Positions 1 through 10,652 are shown, numbered from the stretch's first letter. The stretch is DNA of 42,671 nt from an uncultured Ruminococcus sp. (GCA_946413815.1 CAMKMD010000035.1:1-42671); one strand, 5' to 3'. The notes: a model not told the origin generated them from the letters alone. Translations and numbers: made by a program.

Positions 1-1830
<1,830 letters not shown>

Positions 1831-1845
1831 AACCAGGAAAACACA

Positions 1846-1876
1846 AACACCCTGCCACTTATGGCAGGGTGTTTTC
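1846..1876 (+). terminator. Rho-independent terminator after secA
   Basis: A perfect 12-bp stem (1846-1857 with 1862-1873) closes a 4-nt CTTA loop. The 3' arm runs into TTTTC. It sits 15 bases after the secA stop codon. Confidence 0.9.
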
Positions 1877-1906
1877 AGACAGCCGTAAAAGGCGAAAGAG
1901 GTGTTT

Positions 1907-2740
1907 ATGAAAACGAGACACATAGCAGCTGCGGCACTCAGCCTGCTGCTCATGACCGGCTGCGGGAATTCCGTCGGCGTAGCTTCAAAGGCTCCGTCAT
2001 CAGAGCCGGAGACGGAGCCCCTCACAGAGGCTCTCACAGAAGCCGCAACGGAGGCACCTACAGAGGAGATAACGGAGGCAGGGACGGAAGCAGTGCCGGA
2101 GGAGACAGAGGCCGAAACAGAGCCTTCCACCATAGATTACGTAGCGGAGGATATCCGCTGGACCTGCCCCGTTCAGCCCGGCGAGGAGGCATGGGAGGTG
2201 GACGCCCGCTACACCTATGAGGTAGAGCCCGACGGAGTCCATGTATACTATCTCGGCAGCAGAGTACAGGTCCTTGAAGCAGATTGCTCCTGGTGCGCAG
2301 AATACGACAGCCCTGCTTCGCTGCTGACCATCAAGGACTATGACATGGACGGATTTGCCGACCTTTTCATACCGGAGAATGCAGGAACTCCCGACCAGTA
2401 CGGCAGGTACTACTGTCTCAACACCTCTACCGGACGCTTTGACAGCTGTGAGGAGCTTGACGACAAGCTCGGCGGGGCACTTGCAACTGTAGGCAGCGAC
2501 GGCCTTATCAGCATACACAACAAGGGCAGCGCCTCCTCCTATGAGGACAAACAGTTCCGCTGGTTCTCGGGAGAGCTTGCACTTGTACAGCGCAAGGTGC
2601 AGTACCTCGGCTCTGACGGGGAACTCTACATAGATACCTACAGCGTCATGGGCACCGATGAGGAGCTTGAAGGACGCGAGCGTGTACTTCTTGATGATAA
2701 CAATGAGTGGCTCGGTACTGAGGATGTACCGCTGAACTGA
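1907..2740 (+). CDS. Secreted lipoprotein with Thr/Glu-rich linker
   Basis: Predicted surface lipoprotein of unknown function. The ATG at 1907 is preferred over an in-frame GTG at 1901 because the AAAGAGG sequence lies just before 1903 and the resulting signal peptide is ideal: MKTRH, a hydrophobic core, then lipobox LMTGC with the lipidated Cys at residue 19. A linker of about 45 residues made of TEA/TEE/TEP steps follows, then a globular domain of about 200 residues. That domain contains a DYDMDGFADLF stretch, which resembles the Ca-binding loop of FG-GAP/VCBS-type repeats. The methyltransferase gene starts 8 bases after its stop, so the two are probably co-transcribed. The fold of the C-terminal domain is a guess. 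Confidence 0.8.
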   Translation: MKTRHIAAAALSLLLMTGCGNSVGVASKAPSSEPETEPLTEALTEAATEAPTEEITEAGTEAVPEETEAETEPSTIDYVAEDIRWTCPVQPGEEAWEVDARYTYEVEPDGVHVYYLGSRVQVLEADCSWCAEYDSPASLLTIKDYDMDGFADLFIPENAGTPDQYGRYYCLNTSTGRFDSCEELDDKLGGALATVGSDGLISIHNKGSASSYEDKQFRWFSGELALVQRKVQYLGSDGELYIDTYSVMGTDEELEGRERVLLDDNNEWLGTEDVPLN

Positions 2741-2748
2741 GGTGTGAT

Positions 2749-3519
2749 ATGAGCGGATACAGTGTTTTTGCCCGTTATTATGACGAGCTTACGGCCAATA
2801 TCGACTACCGCAGGCGTGCGGAGTTCTTTGACGCTATAATACGCCGCTTCCGCAGCACAGAGGGCGGTATACTCCTTGACCTGGCCTGCGGTACCGGCAG
2901 TATTTCACAGGAGATGGCAAGACTCGGCTATGATGTTATCGGAGTAGACCTGTCTGATGAGATGCTCGGCATAGCTATGGAGAAGAAGTACGACAGCGGG
3001 CTTGATATACAGTACCTCTGTCAGGATATGCGGAAGATAGATATGTACGGCACGATAGATATAACGATATGCGCCCTTGACAGCATAAATCACCTTCCGT
3101 CGGCAGATGATGTAAGGCAGGTATTTGAGCGTGTGGCCTTCTTCTCGGAGGTAGGGAGCATATTCATCTTTGACGTCAATACTCTCTACAAGCACCGCCA
3201 TGTACTTGCAGACAATACTTTCACCTATGAGACGGAGAACGTGTACTGCGTATGGGAGAACTCCCTTGACCGTACTACGGATGAAGTCTCCATGCACCTT
3301 GAGTTCTTTGAGCGCGAGGAGAACGGGCTCTGGTCACGCAGCTCCGACAGCTTCACGGAAAAGGCCTACAGCGAGGAGCTTATCGAGTCCATGCTGAGAG
3401 ATGCGGGCTTCGAGATAGCCGGCAAGTACGGCGAGGACAGCTTTGATGCGCCGGCAGAGGACTGCCAGCGCATAGTCTACGCCGCAAGATGTGTCCGCAG
3501 CGGACAGAAGACGGACTGA
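2749..3519 (+). CDS. Class I SAM-dependent methyltransferase
   Basis: A 256-residue soluble enzyme with the Rossmann-like methyltransferase fold. Motif I is LDLACGTGS (residues about 43-51), which binds S-adenosylmethionine, followed by the acidic strand end GVDLSDEML (about 65-73). The N-terminus (YSVFARYYDELT) is typical of the small methyltransferases found next to hslO and hflX in Clostridia. The substrate cannot be read from sequence. It is packed between the lipoprotein gene (8-base gap) and hslO (17-base gap). Confidence 0.88.
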   Translation: MSGYSVFARYYDELTANIDYRRRAEFFDAIIRRFRSTEGGILLDLACGTGSISQEMARLGYDVIGVDLSDEMLGIAMEKKYDSGLDIQYLCQDMRKIDMYGTIDITICALDSINHLPSADDVRQVFERVAFFSEVGSIFIFDVNTLYKHRHVLADNTFTYETENVYCVWENSLDRTTDEVSMHLEFFEREENGLWSRSSDSFTEKAYSEELIESMLRDAGFEIAGKYGEDSFDAPAEDCQRIVYAARCVRSGQKTD

Positions 3520-3536
3520 ATACAGGAGGAAGAGAT

Positions 3537-4406
3537 ATGGGAAAGCTTTACAGAGCGATTTCCGCAGACGGCTCTGCATTTGCAGCCGTCCTTGACGGAA
3601 AGGACATAGTTTCAGAGATAGAGAAGATACACAAGACATCGGCGGTAGTAACTGCCGGTCTCGGCAGGCTTTCGCTTGCCGCATCACTCATGGGCTATAT
3701 GCTCAAGGGTGAGGAGGACAGCATCACGCTGCGTATCGATGCAGACGGCCCTGCCGGTCAGCTCGTTGCAGTAGCTGACAGCCGCGGAAACGTAAAGAGC
3801 TGTGTGCAGAATGCAGTGGTGGAGATACCGCTGAATGACAAGGGCAAGCTGGATGTTGCCGGAGCAGTGGGCCGTGACGGCACTCTTTCCGTAGTAAAGG
3901 ATATGGGTCTCCGTGAGCCCTATGTGGGAGTTATCCCCCTTGTATCCGGCGAGATAGCGGAGGATATAGCAAGCTACTACGCCACCAGCGAACAGATACC
4001 CACAGTATGCGCCCTCGGAGTGCTTGTAGACACCGACCTCAGCGTAAAGTCAGCAGGCGGTTTCCTTGTACAGCTCCTGCCCTTCGCAGACGAGAAGTGC
4101 ATAGACATCATAGAGAAGAACGTAAGCTCCATGCGCCCCATATCTGCTCTGCTTGCAGAGGGTGTGACACCGGAGGAGATAGCCAATATGCTCCTTGACG
4201 GACTTGAACCCAACGAGCTTGATTCAGCATCTCCTGTATACCGCTGTGACTGCTCACGGGAGCGCACGGAGAAGGTGCTCATCAGCATAGGCAAAGAGGA
4301 GCTTTCCTCTATCGCTGCCGAGGGAAAGGATACCTCAGTATGCTGCCATTTCTGCGGCAAGGAGTATGTCTTCACTCCTCAGGAGATAGCAAAGCTGGCC
4401 GAATAA
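3537..4406 (+). CDS. hslO: Hsp33 redox-regulated chaperone
   Basis: Cytosolic holdase activated by oxidative unfolding; it protects proteins during disulfide stress. The 289-residue length fits the family. The C-terminal zinc-binding redox switch is complete: CDC at residues 237-239 and CHFC at 270-273, with 30 residues between the pairs, matching the C-x-C-x(27-32)-C-x-x-C pattern. The start at 3537 is set by AGGAGGA at 3524-3530; an upstream in-frame extension would overlap the methyltransferase and has no ribosome binding site. hflX follows 18 bases after the stop, so this looks like a stress-related operon. Confidence 0.95.
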   Translation: MGKLYRAISADGSAFAAVLDGKDIVSEIEKIHKTSAVVTAGLGRLSLAASLMGYMLKGEEDSITLRIDADGPAGQLVAVADSRGNVKSCVQNAVVEIPLNDKGKLDVAGAVGRDGTLSVVKDMGLREPYVGVIPLVSGEIAEDIASYYATSEQIPTVCALGVLVDTDLSVKSAGGFLVQLLPFADEKCIDIIEKNVSSMRPISALLAEGVTPEEIANMLLDGLEPNELDSASPVYRCDCSRERTEKVLISIGKEELSSIAAEGKDTSVCCHFCGKEYVFTPQEIAKLAE

Positions 4407-4424
4407 GCCATTAAGGAGAGATAT

Positions 4425-5678
4425 ATGTACGAAAACAAGACAGAGGAGCTGCCGGTAAAGGCGGTCCTTGCCTGTGTGGACACCGGAGAATTCGATGCCG
4501 AAGTATCGATAGCCGAGCTTGCTGAGCTTGCGGCGACTGCCAACGCAGAGGTAGTCGGCGATATGATACAGCGCCGTCCCACCTATGACCCTGCGACCTG
4601 TATGGGCACCGGCAGGCTTGAAGAACTGAAGGAGCAGCTTGATGCTCTTGGAGCAGAGCTTGTCATCTTCGACCATGAGCTGACCGGAGTGCAGGTGCGC
4701 AATATAGAGGATATACTCGGAGTGCGTGTTATAGACCGCACCACTCTGATACTTGATATATTCGCCCAGCGGGCACGCACAAAGGAAGGCAAGCTGCAGG
4801 TAGAGCTTGCACAGCAGAAATACCGTCTCCCGAGACTTACCGGACTTGGTACGTCCCTGTCAAGGCTCGGAGGAGGTATCGGTACAAGAGGCCCCGGCGA
4901 GACCAAGCTGGAGACCGACAAGAGACATATCCGCAAGCGCATAAGCATACTTGAGGAGCAGCTCGAGGAGCTGAAAAAGCACCGCAGCTTCTCACGTTCA
5001 CGCCGCCGTAAGGACGGTGTGCTCTGCGCCGCTATCGTTGGATATACCAACGTAGGCAAGTCAACCCTGCTGAATGCCCTGACAGATGCGGGAGTGCTGG
5101 CTGAGAACAAACTGTTCGCGACCCTCGATACAACCTCACGCTCCATAGAACTGCCGGACGGCAGGAGCGTGCTGCTGATAGATACTGTAGGACTCATACG
5201 CCGCCTGCCCCATAATCTGGTCGAGGCTTTCAAGTCCACCCTTGAAGAAGCCGCATCTGCGGATATCATTCTCAACGTGCAGGACCTTTCCTCTCCCGAG
5301 AGGGAAGAGCAGGCTCAGGTCACACGGACACTCCTGTCAGAGCTCGGCTGTGACGGGATACCGCAGATCAATGTCATGAACAAGTCTGATGCCGCACTCC
5401 ACAGGGATACGGTGTTCGAAGATGATACAACCGTTATAATATCCGCAAAGCACGGCGGCGGCTTTGACCGGCTGCTGGAGTGCATAGCACGCAACCTCCC
5501 CGAGACGGCGCGCCGTATGAAACTGCTCATACCCTACGATAAGGCAGGCTTTACCGGCAGGATAAGAGCGACCGGCAAGGTTTTCTCCGAGGAGCATACC
5601 GGGAACGGCACCATAGTTGACGCACTCGTTGATGTAAAGCTTGTAAAGGAAGCAGAGCAGTACCTCTGCAGGGAATGA
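4425..5678 (+). CDS. hflX: GTPase HflX
   Basis: Ribosome-associated GTPase that splits stalled or heat-damaged 70S ribosomes. The 417-residue protein has the HflX N-terminal domain, the family signature SRLGGGIGTRGPGETKLE (about residues 146-163), a basic coiled-coil linker, then the G domain: G1 GYTNVGKS (206-213), G3 DTVG (253-256) and G4 NKSD (319-322). AAGGAGAG precedes the ATG. It is the last gene of the secA-side plus-strand run and ends at a terminator shared with the convergent ydbC. Confidence 0.95.
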   Translation: MYENKTEELPVKAVLACVDTGEFDAEVSIAELAELAATANAEVVGDMIQRRPTYDPATCMGTGRLEELKEQLDALGAELVIFDHELTGVQVRNIEDILGVRVIDRTTLILDIFAQRARTKEGKLQVELAQQKYRLPRLTGLGTSLSRLGGGIGTRGPGETKLETDKRHIRKRISILEEQLEELKKHRSFSRSRRRKDGVLCAAIVGYTNVGKSTLLNALTDAGVLAENKLFATLDTTSRSIELPDGRSVLLIDTVGLIRRLPHNLVEAFKSTLEEAASADIILNVQDLSSPEREEQAQVTRTLLSELGCDGIPQINVMNKSDAALHRDTVFEDDTTVIISAKHGGGFDRLLECIARNLPETARRMKLLIPYDKAGFTGRIRATGKVFSEEHTGNGTIVDALVDVKLVKEAEQYLCRE

Positions 5679-5680
5679 AA

Positions 5681-5716
5681 AAAGCTGCACGGCCATCGTT
5701 ACCGTGCAGCTTTTCA
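5681..5716. terminator. Bidirectional terminator between hflX and ydbC
   Basis: A perfect 12-bp stem (5681-5692 with 5702-5713) closes a 9-nt loop. It has an A-run on the left and a T-run on the right, so it can stop transcription from both converging genes. Confidence 0.88.
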
Positions 5717-5956
5717 TTATTCTTCGTCAAAGGAATCAAGGTCGATACCGCTGAGCAGCACCTTGAGCTCTGCAAGCTCGTCTGCTGTGAGAGTAACGCC
5801 CTTTCCCATCCTGCTGTGATCAGGTGACCACTCACGGATATCGTACTTGGGCTCATGCTCGTTCCAGCTCACCATATTGAGCTCCTTTGTCCAGCCCTTG
5901 GCATTCTCTGAAAGAACACCCAGCTTCTCTGTGATCTCGTATTTAAGCTCTGCCAT
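5717..5956 (-). CDS. ydbC: YdbC-family PC4-like nucleic-acid-binding protein
   Basis: A 79-residue protein of the bacterial YdbC branch of the PC4/p15 coactivator fold, which binds single-stranded nucleic acid as a dimer. The conserved core is visible: LSENAKGWTKELN, then VSWNEHEPKYDIREW, then MGKGVTLT and a C-terminal helix (ELAELKVLL). The start is backed by AAGGAGT eight bases upstream. It has its own promoter and is a single-gene unit convergent with hflX. Its cellular role is not settled in the family. Confidence 0.88.
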   Translation of the reverse strand: MAELKYEITEKLGVLSENAKGWTKELNMVSWNEHEPKYDIREWSPDHSRMGKGVTLTADELAELKVLLSGIDLDSFDEE

Positions 5957-5987
5957 AGTTATACTCCTTTCGATTGATACTTATATA

Positions 5988-6016
5988 ATTTTAACACAAG
6001 CAGAGTGTTTTGTAAA
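5988..6016 (-). promoter_or_regulatory. Sigma-A-type promoter of ydbC
   Basis: Reading the minus strand, -35 TTTACA (6016-6011), a 17-nt spacer and -10 TAAAAT (5993-5988), about 32 bases before the ydbC start. Confidence 0.7.
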
Positions 6017-6089
6017 TACCCAAAAAATTTAATTTAATTCCTCCGCATCGGCATTTATTATTATACTGTATCTCTGACAGATTGATATT

Positions 6090-6242
6090 GAGGGCTCTGC
6101 CCTCAAACTCCCGCCAAAGGGACACGTCCCTTTGGAATCCCGCTGCAAAACCAGCCATCCCCATGAATGGGGATGGCTGATTTTGAAATGAGAGTCCAGA
6201 GAGGCTATGCCTCTTTGGCAGGGGTGTGGGGGCAGCGCCCCC
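6090..6242. repeat. 153-nt nested inverted repeat (multi-hairpin element)
   Basis: Left arm 6090-6162 (73 nt) and right arm 6169-6242 (74 nt) are imperfect reverse complements of each other across almost their whole length, with a 6-nt loop. The innermost 8 bp (CCATCCCC/GGGGATGG) are perfect. Each arm also holds two small palindromes of its own: GAGGGCTCTGCCCTC and AAAGGGACACGTCCCTTT on the left, AGAGGCTATGCCTCT and GGGGGCAGCGCCCCC on the right. It lies between ydbC and the alarmone synthetase promoter and codes for nothing visible. It could be a non-autonomous mobile repeat (MITE/REP-like) or a structured RNA. Confidence 0.75.
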
Positions 6243-6297
6243 ACTATCTGTTCGACAGAGGTACCGTATAGAAGTAAATGCTGATACAGGGGGCTTA

Positions 6298-6325
6298 TTG
6301 ACATTTTTGTTATTTCTGATATAAT
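6298..6325 (+). promoter_or_regulatory. Sigma-A promoter of the alarmone synthetase gene
   Basis: -35 TTGACA (6298-6303), 16-nt spacer, -10 TATAAT (6320-6325), 38 bases before the GTG start. Both boxes match consensus exactly. Confidence 0.88.
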
Positions 6326-6363
6326 ATAATTATATATAAGCAAAAGTAAGGAGGCTGTGAAAA

Positions 6364-7053
6364 GTGAGCGATCTTGATTTCTATCTTGACGGACTAAGTC
6401 AGCTCCCCGCCGTAATTGAACGAGGCGAGGACAGTCAGCAGGAGTTTGCGGTAACGATGCTGCAATTCCTTCAGCTTGAGCATCTGTACGAATCCGCAAT
6501 AAACATTGTTACGACCTATCTCAATAATCTTGACGGTGAATTCAACGTCAGGTTCCAGCGCAACCCGATACACAACATTGAGAGCAGAGTCAAGTCGGCG
6601 GAATCCATAGTCGGAAAGCTCCAGAAGAAGGGGCTGCCTGTAACGCCGGAATCAGCGCGCCGCAATCTGCTTGATCTTGCGGGAATACGTGTGACCTGCT
6701 ACTACATAAGCGACATCTATGAGCTTGCGAATATGCTCACAAGGCGTGATGATTTTGTCCTTATCAAGCAGAAGGACTATATCAAAAACCCGAAGAAGAG
6801 CGGTTACCGCAGCCTTCATATGATAGTCAATGTACCGGTGCACCTTTCCACCATGAAGGTATATGCGCCGGTGGAGATACAGATACGTACAATGGCCATG
6901 GATTTCTGGGCGAGCCTTGAACATCAGCTGAAATACAAGACCACGGCGGAGATCACCCCTGAGATATCAGAGGAACTCAGAGCCTGTGCGGATCAGATAG
7001 CAGAGACAGATATGCGTATGCAGAGGATATTCATGGAGATCAGCGATCTTTGA
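6364..7053 (+). CDS. relQ: Small alarmone synthetase (RelQ-type GTP pyrophosphokinase)
   Basis: Single-domain (p)ppGpp synthetase that moves pyrophosphate from ATP onto GTP or GDP, without the hydrolase and regulatory domains of long Rel proteins. The 229 residues carry the synthetase motifs: RVKSAESI (about 75-82), LLDLAGIRV (102-110), GYRSLH (147-152), EIQIRT (171-176) and EHQLKYK (186-192). A GTG start is used, set by AAGGAGG at 6348-6354. It has a consensus promoter of its own, so it may be transcribed independently of stress. The next gene begins 21 bases later. The RelQ rather than RelP assignment rests on overall sequence feel and is less sure than the enzyme class. Confidence 0.9.
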   Translation: MSDLDFYLDGLSQLPAVIERGEDSQQEFAVTMLQFLQLEHLYESAINIVTTYLNNLDGEFNVRFQRNPIHNIESRVKSAESIVGKLQKKGLPVTPESARRNLLDLAGIRVTCYYISDIYELANMLTRRDDFVLIKQKDYIKNPKKSGYRSLHMIVNVPVHLSTMKVYAPVEIQIRTMAMDFWASLEHQLKYKTTAEITPEISEELRACADQIAETDMRMQRIFMEISDL

Positions 7054-7073
7054 TAAGGAAAGGAAGCAGAGAA

Positions 7074-8147
7074 ATGGCATTTTGCAAGTACTGCGGAAAG
7101 AAACTGGAGGAGGGGGAGTACTGCGGCTGTGAGGAATCGGTTGCCGCTGCCGCCGCATCGCTGGAGGCAGCAATAGAAGCTCCCGCCGAGGAAGTCCCCG
7201 ACCCTATGGAGATGTACATAGACCCGGTCGAGAATGTTCCTGACCCCGACGCTATGGAGGAAGGATACATCAAGCCGCTGGAGGAGGATGTTCCCGACCC
7301 TCTTGAAAAGGCGGAGAAGAAGGAAAAGAAGCACAAGGAAAAGCGCGAAAAAAAGCATAAGGAAGGAAAACACAAGTCTGGGGAAAAATCTGCACCGCCT
7401 GTACAGGAGAGAAAGCGGCATGACAACACAGCCGAGACAGCAGCCCTGCCTTCAAAGAAGAAGGGCGGCTATCTGAAGGGCTCGCTCCTCTTCATCGGTA
7501 TCGTACTCGCACTTCTGCTGCTTACCTTCATGCTTATGAAGATACTCACCGGCGGCTACAAGTCACCCGTCATCAATATGGAGAAGGGCATAACACGCTG
7601 CCGCTCCGAACGCATAATCGAGGCTATAGTACCCGAGAGCAGGATAACAGAGGTTAAGAATGACCTTATCGCCGAGGATGGCAAGTGGAAGGATGTCACC
7701 GACGACCTTGACGAATACCTTGAAGGCATCAGAGACCTTCTGAGGGACGGCGGCGACAAGCCCAAGGCCGAAATAAAGATAGTCGATAAGGACAAGGTGA
7801 CCGGAAGCAATCTCAAGAGCATCCGCAAGGCCTTTGACAGCATCGAGGAAGAGGTAGGCAAGGCCTACAAGCTCAAGCTCGAGATAAACTATGCAGGCAG
7901 GAACGGCAGGTTCAATGTCTACAGCGTCAAGCTGAAGGGCAGCGGCTGGATACTCTTCGCCGACGAGAAGACCTCTGACAAGCTGTGTATGATATTCCGT
8001 GATGAGATAGACAGCTTCGGCAGGGAAGTAGTGAGAATGGCAAGAGGCTATAACGATTCTCTCTCAAAGTTCGGCTGGAAGACTGCCTTTGATATGTTCG
8101 GCATAGATACAGACAGCAGCAGCTCCGAAGTTGAAACGGTGGAGTAA
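7074..8147 (+). CDS. Zinc-ribbon membrane protein with acidic and Lys-rich linker
   Basis: Unrecognised 357-residue protein. It begins with a zinc-ribbon-like cluster (Cys 4, 7, 17 and 19), followed by an Ala/Glu region with three VPDP repeats (about 41-76), then a very basic KKEKKHKEKREKKHKE stretch (82-97), one transmembrane helix (about 136-158) and a C-terminal domain of about 200 residues predicted outside the membrane. The layout matches zinc_ribbon_2-type membrane proteins common in Clostridia, whose function is unknown. The ATG at 7074 follows an AAGGAAAGGAAG purine run; an upstream in-frame ATG at 7050 overlaps relQ and would break the zinc ribbon from the N-terminus. Confidence 0.75.
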   Translation: MAFCKYCGKKLEEGEYCGCEESVAAAAASLEAAIEAPAEEVPDPMEMYIDPVENVPDPDAMEEGYIKPLEEDVPDPLEKAEKKEKKHKEKREKKHKEGKHKSGEKSAPPVQERKRHDNTAETAALPSKKKGGYLKGSLLFIGIVLALLLLTFMLMKILTGGYKSPVINMEKGITRCRSERIIEAIVPESRITEVKNDLIAEDGKWKDVTDDLDEYLEGIRDLLRDGGDKPKAEIKIVDKDKVTGSNLKSIRKAFDSIEEEVGKAYKLKLEINYAGRNGRFNVYSVKLKGSGWILFADEKTSDKLCMIFRDEIDSFGREVVRMARGYNDSLSKFGWKTAFDMFGIDTDSSSSEVETVE

Positions 8148-8154
8148 GCGTCCT

Positions 8155-8967
8155 ATGGATTATAAAGTTAAGGGGAGAGACATAATAGTCTCCGAGCCCG
8201 ACCTCGACCTCGACGAAACTCTTGACTGCGGTCAGGCATTCAGATGGAAGAAGATGCCCTCTGACTATGACTGCACCTATACAGGACGTTTCGTGAATAC
8301 GCCTCTCACGGTCTCACAGACCGGAAAGGGCAGCTTCATCTTTCACGACACCACAGAGGAGGAATTCCTCACGCGCTGGGTGGATTACTTCGACCTCAAT
8401 ACGGATTACAGCGAATTCAAACGCTGCTTTTCCGAGGACGAGACTCTTTCCAAAGCCTGCGCCTATGCGGGCGGTATAAGACTGCTCCGTCAGGACAGCT
8501 GGGAGTGTCTTATATCCTTCATTATTTCCCAGAACAACAATATCCCCCGCATAAAGGGCATCATCGACCGTCTCTGTGAGAATAACGGCGGAGATTTCCC
8601 GGATGCGGAGGTTCTTTCCCGGGAGACTCCCGATACCCTTGCGTATCTCAGGAGCGGCTTCCGTGCGAAGTATCTCTGTGATGCGGCTTCAAGAGTCAGC
8701 AGTGGAGAGACAGACCTCTCTGCCATAGCAGCAGCCCCCATAGAGGAGGCGCGAGCGGAGCTGAAAAAGATACTCGGAGTAGGCCCGAAGGTGGCGGAAT
8801 GCGTGCTGCTGTTCGGTATGCACCGCACAGAGGCCTTCCCGATAGATGTATGGATAAAGAGAGTACTTGCGGAGTACTACCCCGGCGGTTTTCCGGAATT
8901 CGCAGCAGCCAATGCCGGCATAGCCCAGCAGTATCTCTTCCATTACATCAGAACAGGACTGAAATAA
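8155..8967 (+). CDS. ogg: 8-oxoguanine DNA glycosylase/AP lyase, Ogg1 type
   Basis: Base-excision repair enzyme removing oxidised guanine and cutting the abasic site. The 270-residue protein has the OGG N-terminal domain (start DYKVKGRDIIVSEPDLDLDE) and the helix-hairpin-helix-GPD domain LGVGPKVAECVLLFGM. Lys 212 aligns with the Schiff-base lysine of Ogg1 and Asp 231 (in PIDVW) with the conserved catalytic aspartate, so a bifunctional enzyme is expected. The ATG at 8155 is used; a TTG at 8131 is in frame but overlaps the preceding gene. The only upstream purine box is GGTGGAG, so translation may be coupled to the gene before. Confidence 0.88.
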   Translation: MDYKVKGRDIIVSEPDLDLDETLDCGQAFRWKKMPSDYDCTYTGRFVNTPLTVSQTGKGSFIFHDTTEEEFLTRWVDYFDLNTDYSEFKRCFSEDETLSKACAYAGGIRLLRQDSWECLISFIISQNNNIPRIKGIIDRLCENNGGDFPDAEVLSRETPDTLAYLRSGFRAKYLCDAASRVSSGETDLSAIAAAPIEEARAELKKILGVGPKVAECVLLFGMHRTEAFPIDVWIKRVLAEYYPGGFPEFAAANAGIAQQYLFHYIRTGLK

Positions 8968-8970
8968 ACA

Positions 8971-9001
8971 ATGCCCGGAAGGTATTCCTTCCGGGCATTT
9001 T
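8971..9001 (+). terminator. Terminator after ogg, convergent with cls
   Basis: A perfect 12-bp stem ATGCCCGGAAGG (8971-8982) with its complement (8987-8998) closes a 4-nt TATT loop, followed by TTTT on the plus strand. Confidence 0.88.
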
Positions 9002-9005
9002 CATA

Positions 9006-10538
9006 TCACAGCATAGGTGCGAACATATTGAGCACCGCACCGGACAGCTTTGAAAGAAAAGGGCTGCACCGGCATTCTTCATATGTTACCTCATGGGACA
9101 GGGACACAGTAACATCGAAATCCGCTGCGATCTCGTCGATCACGCTGCATCCGTAGAGTATGGCTGCCGACTCAAAGTGCAGGTAGAAGCTGCGGTAGTC
9201 AAGGTTTATGGTGCCTATGACGGCAGTCTTTCTGTCGGCAATGATAGTCTTGGCATGGATGAAGCCGGGGGTGTATTCGTATATCTTCACACCGGCGGCT
9301 ATGAGCTGCGGATAAAGAGTCCATGCGATGCGGTAGACGTACCACTTGTCCGGGATATGCGGAGTTATTATCCTCACCTCGACTCCCTTCTTTGCTGCGA
9401 AGCAGAGGGCGTTTATCATCTCCTCGTCAAGTATCAGGTAGGGAGTAGTGATGCAGACGGACTCCCGGGCGTTGTTGATAAGCTCGAGATAGGCCAGCTT
9501 CCCCACAGGCTCATCATCGAGGGGGGAATCGGAGAAGGGCTGAACAAAGCCGTCCGCAGGGCCTTCAGGCTGCTGCTCCGGAATGGGTATATCCTGTGCA
9601 TTCAAAGGCGATGAAAGCTCGGAGATATCCCACAGCTGACGGAACATGACGGTGTAGTTGCGCACAGCCTCACCGCGTATCATTATACCGGTATCCTTCC
9701 AGTGTCCGAAGCGCTCCTTGCGGTTGATATACTCATCCGCAAGATTGGTGCCGCCTGTAAAGGCTGTGATACCGTCGATTACTATTATCTTCCTGTGGTC
9801 ACGGTTGTTCTGTATGGAGGAGAGCAGGGGACGGAAGGGATTGAAAGCAAGGCACCGCACACCGCTCTCCCTGAGCTCGGTGAACTTTTTCGAGTGCTCC
9901 TTCATGCCTGTGCCGATGCCGTCATACATGAGCCTTACGTCAACTCCCTCGCGCGCCTTCCGCATCAGCACCTCAGAGACAGCGTCGAGCATATATCCCT
10001 CGGATATTATGAAATACTCCATGTATATAAATCGCTCAGCCTTTTCAAGCTCTCTCAGCATGGCCTCAAACTGTATCTCGCCGAGGGGGAAGAACTCTGC
10101 GCATATGTTCCTGTATACCGGGAATTCCCCGCAGCTCAGCACATATCTTGCCAGATTTGCCTGGTCGGGAGCGTCCTCTGTAAGCGCCTTCATGACCTCC
10201 TCTGTCTGTGTCAGATGTTTTGCCGTCTGCTCGCGGTATCGCTTTTCCAGTCTGCGGGGCAGCTTCTGGGTGTTCTTGAAGAACAGGTATGTCAGTCCAC
10301 CGAAGAGGGGCACCACGCTTATGAGGATTATCCATGCCAGCTTGTAGGAGGCAGGCTCCTGCTTGTTCATAAGGTATACAACCAGCACGACATCGAGGAC
10401 TATAAGTGATACATATACAAAATAGAATCGTTCTCCGATAGCAGTAACAGCAAGCATAAGCAGCATTATCTGAAACAGGAGCAGCAGTACGGTTATAGCG
10501 GCGCGGCTGAATATCCGTCTGAGTATTTTTCCGGGCAT
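9006..10538 (-). CDS. cls: Cardiolipin synthase
   Basis: Membrane enzyme that joins two phosphatidylglycerols to cardiolipin and glycerol. The 510-residue protein has two N-terminal transmembrane helices (about 13-34 and 39-57), a third hydrophobic stretch at about 66-88 (PLDc_N region), and two phospholipase D HKD motifs: H248-x-K250-x(4)-D255 and H428-x-K430-x(4)-D435, each with the downstream GGTN/GTINLD segment. Length and motif spacing fit ClsA-type enzymes. The start follows AAGGAGG. It is a single-gene unit, divergent from the thioesterase gene. Confidence 0.95.
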   Translation of the reverse strand: MPGKILRRIFSRAAITVLLLLFQIMLLMLAVTAIGERFYFVYVSLIVLDVVLVVYLMNKQEPASYKLAWIILISVVPLFGGLTYLFFKNTQKLPRRLEKRYREQTAKHLTQTEEVMKALTEDAPDQANLARYVLSCGEFPVYRNICAEFFPLGEIQFEAMLRELEKAERFIYMEYFIISEGYMLDAVSEVLMRKAREGVDVRLMYDGIGTGMKEHSKKFTELRESGVRCLAFNPFRPLLSSIQNNRDHRKIIVIDGITAFTGGTNLADEYINRKERFGHWKDTGIMIRGEAVRNYTVMFRQLWDISELSSPLNAQDIPIPEQQPEGPADGFVQPFSDSPLDDEPVGKLAYLELINNARESVCITTPYLILDEEMINALCFAAKKGVEVRIITPHIPDKWYVYRIAWTLYPQLIAAGVKIYEYTPGFIHAKTIIADRKTAVIGTINLDYRSFYLHFESAAILYGCSVIDEIAADFDVTVSLSHEVTYEECRCSPFLSKLSGAVLNMFAPML

Positions 10539-10652
10539 AGTGACCTCCTTACTGGATTTTTCCTGTGAGATGTGGTATAATGTACAGGTGGTATCATTTA
10601 TTGCTGTATAATGCTATTATACCACGAAAGAAGGAAAAAAGGAAGTGTACCC
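10539..10652. promoter_or_regulatory. Divergent control region, cls / thioesterase
   Basis: Two TATAAT boxes face right, at 10576-10581 and 10607-10612 (the second as TGTATAAT). The second would start transcription near 10619, downstream of an in-frame ATG at 10611, which supports the later GTG start of the thioesterase gene. No convincing -35 boxes are seen. Confidence 0.45.
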
